A stretch of 64,000 nt of DNA, taken from the NCBI GenBank assembly GCA_964580075.1, contig CAZOJL010000001.1, positions 55,881 through 119,880 of the forward strand, given 5' to 3'. The notes beneath the pieces are model-generated. The model was not told the DNA's origin. It made no database searches and saw only the letters and a list, made by a program, of their open reading frames with translations. Positions 37,888-45,180 of this stretch are shown in pieces. Within the stretch, counting starts at the first letter, position 1. Every line of letters begins with the position of its first letter. The translations under genes and the position numbers were made by a program. The DNA is from VGWG01 sp964580075. Lineage in GTDB: Bacteria; Verrucomicrobiota; Kiritimatiellia; RFP12; JAAYNR01.

Positions 37888-38895
37888 CTATCGCGCCGGC
37901 AGTTCCAGCACCACCCGAAAGCCAATCCGGATGTCGTCAAAATTGCTTGCGGCCTTCTCGCGGGCCGACGAGACCAGATGCCATGGCGTCGAGTGAAACC
38001 ATGACCCGCCTCGCAACGTTCGATCACCCGGACCGGGCGTGAAGGATTCCTGGAGCCACCCGTCCAGGCACCACTCCGAGACGTTTCCGCTCATGTCGCA
38101 GAGACCATACCGGTTGGTCGCGAAGCTGCCGACCGGAGCCGTGTATTGATACGTGTCCGTTTCACGGACCGGCGCGTAGTTCCCGGCGCCAGCGGGCGGA
38201 GGAAACGGGCCGTCCCATGGATAGACACCTATGATCTTTCCGTTGCGCGCGTAGGGAGTCTTCCCCGTCTCGACCCCCAGCCCCCCCACGGCCACGCTCC
38301 ATTCCAGATCCGCGGGAAGGCGGTACCGGCATCCGGTGGGCATGAATCCCACCTCGTTACCTCTTTCACCAAATCTGTACGTCAGGGAGTCCCGACCTTC
38401 GTCGGGCAAAAGTCCGACCTTCTGCTCCCTTTCCGTGAGCCACTCACAGAAAGCGTTTGCGTCGTCCCACGTCACGTTCACCGCCGGATGCATCGGATCC
38501 TGCTCGATCTTGGGTTTGGGCCATTTCCTCCCCGTGCGGCGCACGAACGCCGCATAGTCCTGAACCCGCGTTTCCCACTTGCAGAAGAGCAGATTCGTGC
38601 CGGGAATCGGAACGAATTCCATGCCCAGCGAATTGCGCCAGAGCCGACCGGAGCCCGGCGGCCCGCCGGCCGCCGCGAGCGTATCGACAGGATCATCCGC
38701 CTGAGTCATCGAAGACGCCCCAGGACCGGGCGATTGTTCCGCATGGATTACAGTAGCCGGTAACGGATCCGGTTGGGCCGACGCGTCCTTCGCCGTAATC
38801 GCAAGCTCCGCGCTGGCCGGTTCCAGACCACCGGTCGCAATCCAGCATGCCGTCGCAAGCATTGCCGTGATAACCGCCACTCGTTTCGCTCTCAT
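37888..38895 (-). CDS. Secreted SUMF1-fold protein
   Basis: 335 residues. Signal peptide (VAVITAMLATACWIATGG), a short linker, then SUMF1 from about residue 90 (RNSLGMEFVPIPGTNLLFCK, VNVTWDDANAFCEWL, YRLPADLEWSVAVGG, YGLCDMSGNVSEWCLDGW, LRGGSWFHSTPWHLVSSARE, IGFRVVLELP). This is the classic planctomycete-type layout without the accessory domain. Neither catalytic-type cysteine is present after GGSW, so it is not a canonical formylglycine-generating enzyme. It is upstream-most in the - strand run of SUMF1 genes and next to the MITE-like element. Confidence 0.88.
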   Translation of the reverse strand: MRAKRVAVITAMLATACWIATGGLEPASAELAITAKDASAQPDPLPATVIHAEQSPGPGASSMTQADDPVDTLAAAGGPPGSGRLWRNSLGMEFVPIPGTNLLFCKWETRVQDYAAFVRRTGRKWPKPKIEQDPMHPAVNVTWDDANAFCEWLTEREQKVGLLPDEGRDSLTYRFGERGNEVGFMPTGCRYRLPADLEWSVAVGGLGVETGKTPYARNGKIIGVYPWDGPFPPPAGAGNYAPVRETDTYQYTAPVGSFATNRYGLCDMSGNVSEWCLDGWLQESFTPGPGDRTLRGGSWFHSTPWHLVSSAREKAASNFDDIRIGFRVVLELPAR

Positions 38896-39248
38896 CTGTT
38901 GCTCAATCCGACGTCATCAGACCATTCCGCCTGCGCCCGCAAGCAGGCCGGGCAACAAACCTTTCCTCCATCAACGTTTCCGATGTTACGCCGGTTTGGG
39001 AATCGGCGCAAGCGGTATTTACAAGGACGGGCGCATGGCAGTTCTGACGAGGGTTACTCCTAATCGTAATCTTGATCTTGATCTTGATCTTGATCTTGAT
39101 CTTAATCGTAATCGTAATCGTAATCGTAATCTTAATCTTAATCTTAATCTTAATCTCCTGGTGGAGAACGGATTACGATTATGATTATGATTATGATTAC
39201 GAATCAACGACCCCATCAGAACTGCCATGCGCCCTACAAGGACAACGG
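38896..39248. other. 353-bp gene-free region containing a MITE-like element
   Basis: The right part is the element at 39029-39234 with its target duplication. The left ~120 bp (38896-39019) shows nothing recognisable and presumably carries the promoter of the SUMF1 gene starting at 38895. Confidence 0.7.
39020..39243. mobile_element. MITE-like element with 19-bp TIRs, hexamer-array core and 9-bp target duplication
   Basis: Terminal inverted repeats GGGCGCATGGCAGTTCTGA (39029-39047) and its exact complement (39216-39234) enclose inverted arrays of TAATCG, TTGATC and TAATCT hexamers. TACAAGGAC immediately abuts both ends (39020-39028 and 39235-39243), the signature of a transposition event. 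The element is 206 bp with no coding capacity, so it would need a transposase in trans, which is not in the window. Confidence 0.75.
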
Positions 39249-39659
39249 CTATCGCGGCTTGAATTTGATCGCGGGAGCTGCTTTCGGCGTGGCGGGCTCA
39301 GCGGCGGGTTCCGGGGTCGTGTGCGTGATCTCGACCCACGCATGTTCCCGGCACTGCCATGACTGTCCCGTCTTCACATCAAACCTGATCGCGGCCCAAT
39401 CGTTCGCCAGTCCGGTCATCTTGATGACGTATTCGCCTTCGGGAATCGCCTCTGCGTCCTGAAGGGGGAGCCACTTCCCATTCTGGGCGATCCACGCCGC
39501 ACCCGTGCCTGTGTTGTATTTAATGGATGACCAGATTGTGGGTGACATGGTCACCATCACAATGTCGAAGGCATTTGTCGATGTCGATGCCTTCACGTGT
39601 AGCGTGGAGAGTATCAACACCGCCATCGCGGTTGCGGCCGGCAGTCTATAGTGTTTCAT
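39249..39659 (-). CDS. Small secreted hypothetical protein
   Basis: 136 residues with a signal peptide (LPAATAMAVLILSTLHVKA). The rest is a small beta-rich domain (MSPTIWSSIKYNTGTGAAWI, EYVIKMTGLANDWAAIRFDV) and a Pro/Ala-rich tail ending in basic residues (KFKPR). No family recognised. Its ATG overlaps the stop of the TPR/MshEN-like gene by ATGA (39656-39659), so it is translationally coupled and may be linked to the secretion/pilus function next door. Confidence 0.65.
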   Translation of the reverse strand: MKHYRLPAATAMAVLILSTLHVKASTSTNAFDIVMVTMSPTIWSSIKYNTGTGAAWIAQNGKWLPLQDAEAIPEGEYVIKMTGLANDWAAIRFDVKTGQSWQCREHAWVEITHTTPEPAAEPATPKAAPAIKFKPR

Positions 39660-40927
39660 GTTTTCCTTAAGTCCGCCTTGTAGCGGTTCTTGACCACTTC
39701 CAGGGCGGTGTCAAAATCGGCGGGCGGAATCAGGAAGAAGTGGCACGGGCAGCCCAGCGCCACGGGGAGTTCCTTGCGCAGCCGTTCGCTGAACGGGTTG
39801 AGGATGGCTACCAGGGCTTCGCCGCCCAATCGTTCAAAGGGGATCACCCCCTGGAACGTCAGGTAGTCGAGCGGGAGCACACCGAAGACCGAGGGCTGCA
39901 GGTCGAACCCCGCCAGCGTGATCACCGGTATCGACGCCTTCGCCGCAAGCTGGATCAGCAAGGCGTCAAGCCCAACAAACCCACGGAACGAGAGGCCGTG
40001 CAACGCGGATATGGTGGTGATACTGTCGCTCGAAGTCATCTCGGTCAGGTCGCGAACCACAACGGCGTACTGCGCTTCGGCCACCAACCCCTGCTGCTGA
40101 AAATCCCATAGCAGTTCCATCTCGTCTGACAGGACGGCGCGTCGCCGCGTGGCGTCGATGACCAGCGACAGCGGAACGCTCTCGACACGCGACGCATCCG
40201 CCGTCACCCCCACGGTCTGTGCGGATGCCGCCGGCATCCGTTGCAGAAAACGTGCGAGTCGCTCGGAAGCCGCAGCCGCTTCCGGCACGCTCGTTTTCAG
40301 CCACTCGAGTTTCTCCTGCAGCGGCTCCGCAGCGGCGTAATCCCGATCACGGATCAAGACATCGGCCAGCCGCGAAAAGCAGGTGGCCGCTTGAACGGGG
40401 TCCTCCATCCTCAGATACGTGTTCGCCAACACATCGAGTGAATCCCGGTCATCCGGCATATTCTCAAGGATACTGGAAACCAGCGAGATGATGTCCGCCG
40501 TTCCGGAAGCAACAGGGGTGGCGGCCTTCGCATCCTTGGGTCCCGGCGCGGATGCGGCGGTGGGAGATGCCGGAATAAAAGGGGCTGGTGATGGTGACGA
40601 CGACGGTAAAGGTCTCTTGGAGATACGCGCTCCACCTGCCAGACCTGCCACCACCACCCGGATGCCGTCGTCCGCATCGGCAAACGGTGACAGCAGCTCC
40701 AGCATGTCCCGGATACGGTTCGGTTCGCCGTTGTTTAGAGCCAGTCTGCCCAAACGCTCGCCAAAGCCGTACGCACGAACCGTTTCCCCCACAGTCAGGC
40801 AAGCCCGGAACAGTTCCGCCAGCGCATCCGCATCGTCGGGGTTGGACTCCAGAATCTGTTCATAAATGGCAATCGTGTCCCACTGCGCCTCGTGGTCCGA
40901 ACTGATCGGCCCTTCTGAATTGCTCAT
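39656..40927 (-). CDS. TPR-like protein with GspE N-terminal (MshEN-like) domain
   Basis: 423 residues with no signal peptide. TPR-like helical repeats are visible near the N-terminus (IYEQILESNPDDADALAELF) and at about 150-215 (SSILENMPDDRDSLDVLANTY), separated by a Ser/Pro/Ala-rich linker. The C-terminal ~130 residues (VFGVLPLDYLTFQGVIPFER, ALVAILNPFSERLRKELP) resemble the c-di-GMP-binding MshEN/GspE N-terminal fold of secretion ATPases. It diverges from gspE/pilB across a 173-bp promoter region, so it is a candidate regulator or assembly partner for the pilus/secretion motor. The domain assignment is by eye and moderate. Confidence 0.65.
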   Translation of the reverse strand: MSNSEGPISSDHEAQWDTIAIYEQILESNPDDADALAELFRACLTVGETVRAYGFGERLGRLALNNGEPNRIRDMLELLSPFADADDGIRVVVAGLAGGARISKRPLPSSSPSPAPFIPASPTAASAPGPKDAKAATPVASGTADIISLVSSILENMPDDRDSLDVLANTYLRMEDPVQAATCFSRLADVLIRDRDYAAAEPLQEKLEWLKTSVPEAAAASERLARFLQRMPAASAQTVGVTADASRVESVPLSLVIDATRRRAVLSDEMELLWDFQQQGLVAEAQYAVVVRDLTEMTSSDSITTISALHGLSFRGFVGLDALLIQLAAKASIPVITLAGFDLQPSVFGVLPLDYLTFQGVIPFERLGGEALVAILNPFSERLRKELPVALGCPCHFFLIPPADFDTALEVVKNRYKADLRKT

Positions 40928-41013
40928 AGCGCCTCTCCCGCTTCCTTTTTCATCGGCTTGTCCGACACTGCCCCCAGAATTGAGTCATCATTTTGCTCTT
41001 CTTTCCGAAATAT

Positions 41014-41044
41014 TGCAAACCTTGTTGCAACCTTGTTGCAAAAT
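41014..41044 (+). promoter_or_regulatory. Direct repeats CTTGTTGCAA upstream of gspE
   Basis: TTGCAAACCTTGTTGCAACC, then TTGTTGCAA again, gives three TTGCAA cores about 10 bp apart, one helical turn. They lie just upstream of the sigma-54-like element, where an enhancer-binding protein or other regulator could bind. Confidence 0.4.
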
Positions 41045-41050
41045 ACAAGC

Positions 41051-41065
41051 TGGCACACTTGCTGC
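41051..41065 (+). promoter_or_regulatory. Sigma-54-like promoter of gspE/pilB
   Basis: TGGCACACTTGCTGC has GG and GC separated by exactly 10 bases, with a perfect -24 TGGCAC and a -12 CTGC differing from TTGC by one base. The predicted start would be near 41077, giving a short leader before the ATG at 41101. Sigma-54 control of type IV pilus genes is established in other bacteria. Confidence 0.5.
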
Positions 41066-41100
41066 GTATTCTGATATCCTATCTTGCCACGGGGTACGAC

Positions 41101-42807
41101 ATGCAAAAGATACACACTTCCAAGATCGCGGAAATCCTCCTGCGCCGCAAGGCGATCACACCGGAACAATTGGCTGCGGCCCAGGCGGAGTGCGGCGACA
41201 TCCCCATCGAGAAGTATCTGGCCCAGAACGGGATTGCATCCCTGGAGTCGGTGGCTCTGGCGATCGCCGATTACCTGGGGTTGGCGCCGATCGCGCTGAG
41301 CCGCTTCACTCCGGATCAGGCGTTGCTCGATCTGCTGGAGCCCGAGGTCTGGAGCCGTTACAAGGCGGTGCCGATCTCCAAGTGCCATCAAACGCTGGTG
41401 GTCGCGCTGGCCGACCCGTTCGATCTGCAGACACTGGACGACCTTCACGCGCTCTTGGGGCTCTCCATCACCCCGTTGGTCGCAGTCGAAAAGGAGATCG
41501 CGGATCAGATCGGCAAAACAGCGGCGGCCAATTCGCAAAGTCTTGATCTCGCCGATGTCATGCAGGTTGATGGCGTCTCGGATGTCGAGGTCGGCCATGA
41601 TGAGCAGACGGAAAATCTCGAGAAGACCATTGAAAGCGCCGAAGGTGCGCCGGTCATCCGCATGGTGAACATGATGCTCGTCGAGGCGCTCCGGACCCGC
41701 GCCAGCGACATCCACATTGAGCCGCAGGAGCGAACCACCCGGCTCCGCTATCGTATTGACGGCAACCTGATCGAGCGCCCCGCACCGCCCAAGTCCTATC
41801 ACAATGCCGTGATCTCACGCATCAAGATCCTGTCCGATCTGGACATCGCCGAGCGCCGCGTCCCGCAGGACGGCCGGTTTAAAATACGCGCCCTGGGCCG
41901 CGAAGTTGATATCCGTGTGAGCATCCTGCCCACCGTCCACGGCGAAAAGGTGGTGATGCGTACCCTCGACAAATCGAACCTCGCGCCCGGTCTCGCCCAG
42001 CTCGGACTGGATGACTTCGCGTACAAGGCGATGGCCTACGCCATCGACCAGCCCTACGGGATCATCCTGGTGACGGGGCCGACCGGCAGCGGCAAGACGA
42101 CCACGCTTTACTCGTGCCTGCAGGACTTGAACAAATCCGACGTCAACATCGTCACGGCGGAGGATCCCGTCGAGTACCAGCTCCCCGGCGTCAACCAGGT
42201 ACATGTGAACACGGCGGTCGGCCTCTCTTTCGCATCGGTTTTGCGTTCTGTCCTGCGACAGGATCCGGACATCGTCCTGGTCGGCGAGATCCGAGACAAC
42301 GAGACCGCCGACATCGCGGTCAAGGCCGCTCTGACCGGCCACTTGGTGTTGAGCACGCTGCACACCAACAGCGCGTCGGGCGTGATCGCACGTCTGACCG
42401 ACATGCACGTGCCTCCGTTCCTGCTGGCGTCCTCGCTCATCCTCGCGCAAGCCCAGCGGCTCTATCGCAAAATCTGTCCCGTCTGCAGGCGCGAAATGGA
42501 ACCCGACCCCGTCGTCCTCGAACGCAACCACATCGCTCCCGACTTCTTCGAAGGCAGCGTGATCTACGGACCGGCTGGCTGCGTCAAATGCAATAGCTCC
42601 GGTTACAAGGGGCGCGGCGCCGTCATGGAAGTGCTCACGGTCAACGAGGAGATCCGCGATGCCATCGCGCGAAGCTGCCCGTCAGCCGATATTCAGCAAC
42701 TGGCCATCAAAGCGGGGATGATTTCTCTCAAGAATGCCGGCTTGCTCAAGGTGCGAGCCGGTCTCACCTCACTCGCGGCGGCAATCGAAGTGACGGGCGG
42801 CGAATAA
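41101..42807 (+). CDS. Type II secretion / type IV pilus assembly ATPase (GspE/PilB family)
   Basis: 568 residues from the ATG at 41101. The 36-codon upstream extension overlaps the promoter and is rejected. N-terminal MshEN/GspE-N domain (about 1-150), then the catalytic core: GAPVIRMVNMMLVEALRTRA, RASDIHIEPQ, Walker A GPTGSGKTTT (about 326-335), Walker B region VLVGEIRDNETADIAVKAAL with the His-box TGHLVLSTLHTN, and the zinc-binding CPVCRREM ... CVKC. It hydrolyses ATP at the inner membrane to drive pilin or pseudopilin assembly. gspF/pilC follows 16 bp downstream. Confidence 0.97.
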   Translation: MQKIHTSKIAEILLRRKAITPEQLAAAQAECGDIPIEKYLAQNGIASLESVALAIADYLGLAPIALSRFTPDQALLDLLEPEVWSRYKAVPISKCHQTLVVALADPFDLQTLDDLHALLGLSITPLVAVEKEIADQIGKTAAANSQSLDLADVMQVDGVSDVEVGHDEQTENLEKTIESAEGAPVIRMVNMMLVEALRTRASDIHIEPQERTTRLRYRIDGNLIERPAPPKSYHNAVISRIKILSDLDIAERRVPQDGRFKIRALGREVDIRVSILPTVHGEKVVMRTLDKSNLAPGLAQLGLDDFAYKAMAYAIDQPYGIILVTGPTGSGKTTTLYSCLQDLNKSDVNIVTAEDPVEYQLPGVNQVHVNTAVGLSFASVLRSVLRQDPDIVLVGEIRDNETADIAVKAALTGHLVLSTLHTNSASGVIARLTDMHVPPFLLASSLILAQAQRLYRKICPVCRREMEPDPVVLERNHIAPDFFEGSVIYGPAGCVKCNSSGYKGRGAVMEVLTVNEEIRDAIARSCPSADIQQLAIKAGMISLKNAGLLKVRAGLTSLAAAIEVTGGE

Positions 42808-42823
42808 GAGAAGGGAACATCCC

Positions 42824-43980
42824 ATGAGCCTGTTCATACAGAAACCTGCCGAATCGGGGACAAACGCACTTCCCTCCAAGCAACCGGGCCAGTCAACCGC
42901 CTTTAAAAAGCAACAGCCCCGAGAGGCTGACAAACCGCATGCCCGCAAGCCCCCCAAGCGCAGTGTCGTCGGCGCGAGGCGCATTGTCAATCGCGAGCTC
43001 GCGCCGTTTTCCCGGCAGCTATCGGCAATGCTGCACGCCGGCATGTCGTTAATCGTCAGCCTCTCCACGCTGGAAGAACAGGTCATTTTCGTGCCGTTTC
43101 GTAAACTCCTCACCGACGTCCGCCTTGGCGTCGAAAGTGGAACTCCCTTTTCCGATTCTTTGGCCCGCTTCCCGCAGGTTTTTGACGCCCTCTACATCAA
43201 CATCGTCCGGGCGGGCGAACGCAGCGGCGAATTCGCGATCACCATGCGCCAGCTCGGAAACTTACTCGAATCCACCGCACGCCTGAGACGCAAGGTCAAG
43301 TCGGCCATGGCCTACCCCGTCGTCGTCCTCTGCGTCGCCATCACCATCGCCATCGGCCTGATCACCTTCGTCGTACCTGTTTTCGGGGACATGTTCAAGG
43401 AGTTCGGCGCCGCGCTTCCGGCGCCGACACAGTTTCTGGTCGACGTGAGCGCTTTCTTCCACAAACGCGGCCTGTGGGTGCTCGGCGGTATCGGCGGCGG
43501 CGCATTCTTCTTCAATAAATGGAAGAAGACCGACGCGGGCGCCAAACAGCTTGATCGCCTGATGCTCCACCTCCCGGTCTTTGGCCTGCTGATCCAGAAA
43601 ACCTGCATCGCCCGGGTCAGCCGTATCCTCGCGCTGATGATGAAGAGCGGCGTGCCCATCCTCGATGCCCTCGAGATCGTCGCGCGCACCAGCGGCAACA
43701 TCATCATCGGCGATGCGATTATCGAAGCCCGCTCCACCGTCGAACAGGGCAGCCCCTTGGCTGAAGGGCTTGAAGGAAAGGCCTGCATTCCCACGCTGAT
43801 GGTACGCATGCTCGCGGCAGGCGAAAAAACCGGCCAAATCGACGCGATGTGCGAAAATATCGCCGACACTTACGACGACGAGGTCGAGACGATGGTCTCC
43901 TCGCTCACCTCCCTGCTGGAGCCGATTCTGATGGTTGTGCTGGGTGTCCTGATCGGCGGCATCGTGATCAGCCTCTTCCT
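42824..43980 (+). CDS. Type II secretion / type IV pilus inner-membrane protein (GspF/PilC family), 3' end lost
   Basis: About 386 residues of recognisable GspF/PilC. After a basic Pro/Gln-rich leader come two T2SSF domains (about 57-180: LAPFSRQLSAMLHAGMSLIV, ERSGEFAITMRQLGNLLEST; about 260-385: ARVSRILALMMKSGVPILDA, AAGEKTGQIDAMCENIADTY) and three membrane spans (VVVLCVAITIAIGLITFVVP; LEPILMVVLGVLIGGIVISL last). It forms the platform that works with the GspE/PilB ATPase. The expected ending (PIF.. and a stop) is missing: at 43981 the sequence switches in frame to response-regulator sequence just before a 100-N gap. This is a misassembly or a real fusion. Confidence 0.9.
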
Positions 43981-44302
43981 CATTGTGTCTGACATCCGCA
44001 TGGCACCCATGGACGGCATGGAGCTCTTCCGTAACNNNNNNNNNNNNNNNNNNNNNNNNNNNNNNNNNNNNNNNNNNNNNNNNNNNNNNNNNNNNNNNNN
44101 NNNNNNNNNNNNNNNNNNNNNNNNNNNNNNNNNNNTCCGCGCCTTCCTGCGCGGAAAGGAAAAGGAATACCTCGAACAGGTTCTTTCCGAAGCCAACGGC
44201 GACAAAGAGAAAGCGGCCAAAGCCCTCCAGATCAGTCTGGCCACCCTCTACCGCAAACTCCCCGACAACGACGCAGCCCCGGTTGCCGCAGAAAAGGAGT
44301 AA
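43981..44302 (+). pseudogene. Partial duplicate of the response regulator, split by the gap
   Basis: 43981-44035 equals 44619-44673 exactly (55 bp, VSDIRMAPMDGMELFRN), and 44136-44190 equals 45008-45062 exactly (55 bp). Beyond that the tail (to the stop at 44302) is a diverged, roughly 87% identical copy with a cleaner Fis-type helix (ISLATLYRKL). If the gap holds the missing 334 bp, the frame stays open from gspF through to 44302. Confidence 0.75.
44036..44135. other. Assembly gap of 100 N
   Basis: Standard-size scaffold gap. Both flanks are exact 55-bp duplicates of positions inside the intact response regulator downstream, as expected when an assembler using 55-mers collapses a repeat. 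The likely true content is a copy of 44674-45007 (334 bp). Confidence 0.98.
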
Positions 44303-44308
44303 GCGTCT

Positions 44309-44440
44309 ATGACTTACGAAGGGCTGGCGAGAACGTGGCTGCCCGCTCCGTTCGATGACGTCGTCGGGCCGTCGCACGTGACCCGGACGCTGAGGAGCGC
44401 CATCGAAAGCAACCGGGTGGCGCGCTTCTTGTTTTCGGGA
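44309..44440 (+). pseudogene. Partial duplicate of the dnaX start
   Basis: Matches the first ~40 codons of the intact dnaX at 45181 (MTYEGLARTW against MAYEVLARKW) and has several changes at conserved residues. Homology fades at about 44440, and the sequence runs into the leader of the intact response regulator. Not a functional gene. Confidence 0.75.
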
Positions 44441-44475
44441 TTTTCTGTATCGAAAAGAACTAACACGGAGCCGAT

Positions 44476-45174
44476 ATGCCTTCGGTCTTGATTGTTGACG
44501 ATGAGCCGCGAATTCTGACCTTGCTCAGTAGCCTGCTGAAATCAAACGGCATGGAATCTGTTTCGGCGCGCGACGGCACACACGCCTTGAAAGTGCTCGT
44601 CGACCACACGTTCGACTGCATTGTGTCTGACATCCGCATGGCACCCATGGACGGCATGGAGCTCTTCCGTAACGTACGCACGTCCCACCCGGAGATCCCC
44701 TTCGTGCTGCTGACGGCTTACGGCACCGTGGAGACCGCCATCGAGGCCATGCGCCTGGGCGCGTTCGATTATCTGACCAAACCGTTCAAGATCGACGATT
44801 TTCTCACCGTCATCCAACGCGCCATCGCCTACAAACGCGTCGTCGGTAACCAGGAACAAGTGCGGACAACCGCCGCAACCACCCGTTTCGAGCATGTCAT
44901 CGCCGACCTCCTGCCGCCGCGAATCGTCTCTTCAGCGGCCAACAACCCCGCCCCGTTAGCCGTCGCATCCGAGAGCGACGCCGACGAGTCCTACCGCAAC
45001 CAGTCGCTCCGCGCCTTCCTGCGCGGAAAGGAAAAGGAATACCTCGAACAGGTTCTTTCCGATGCCGACGGCAACAAGGAGAAGGCCGCCAAAGCCCTCC
45101 AAATCCGCTTGGCCACCCACTACCGACAACTCCCCAACAACGACGCAGCCCCGGATGCGGCGGAAAAGGAGTAA
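44476..45174 (+). CDS. Response regulator: receiver domain plus Fis-type helix-turn-helix
   Basis: 232 residues, with GGAG five bases before the ATG. The receiver domain (1-120) has the acidic pair (VDDE, 8-10), phospho-acceptor Asp52 (IVSDIRM), Thr80 (LLTAYG) and Lys102 (LTKPF). A linker leads to a Fis-family DNA-binding end (LEQVLSDADGNKEKAAKALQ). The usual central AAA+ sigma-54 activator domain is absent, so it is a short NtrC-like regulator unable to activate sigma-54 by itself. The recognition helix IRLATHYRQL is atypical compared with ISLATLYRKL in the upstream partial copy. dnaX starts 6 bp after its stop. It may regulate the pilus genes, but no cognate kinase is seen. Confidence 0.9.
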   Translation: MPSVLIVDDEPRILTLLSSLLKSNGMESVSARDGTHALKVLVDHTFDCIVSDIRMAPMDGMELFRNVRTSHPEIPFVLLTAYGTVETAIEAMRLGAFDYLTKPFKIDDFLTVIQRAIAYKRVVGNQEQVRTTAATTRFEHVIADLLPPRIVSSAANNPAPLAVASESDADESYRNQSLRAFLRGKEKEYLEQVLSDADGNKEKAAKALQIRLATHYRQLPNNDAAPDAAEKE

Positions 45175-45180
45175 GCGTCT

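Noticed and set aside
17871..38895. Sulfatase-maturation locus
   Set aside because: There is no sulfatase gene with CxPxR in the window, and the SUMF1 proteins lack the catalytic cysteine pair.
44309..44491. A separate 60-residue gene
   Set aside because: It is a decayed copy of the dnaX start running into the leader of the response regulator.
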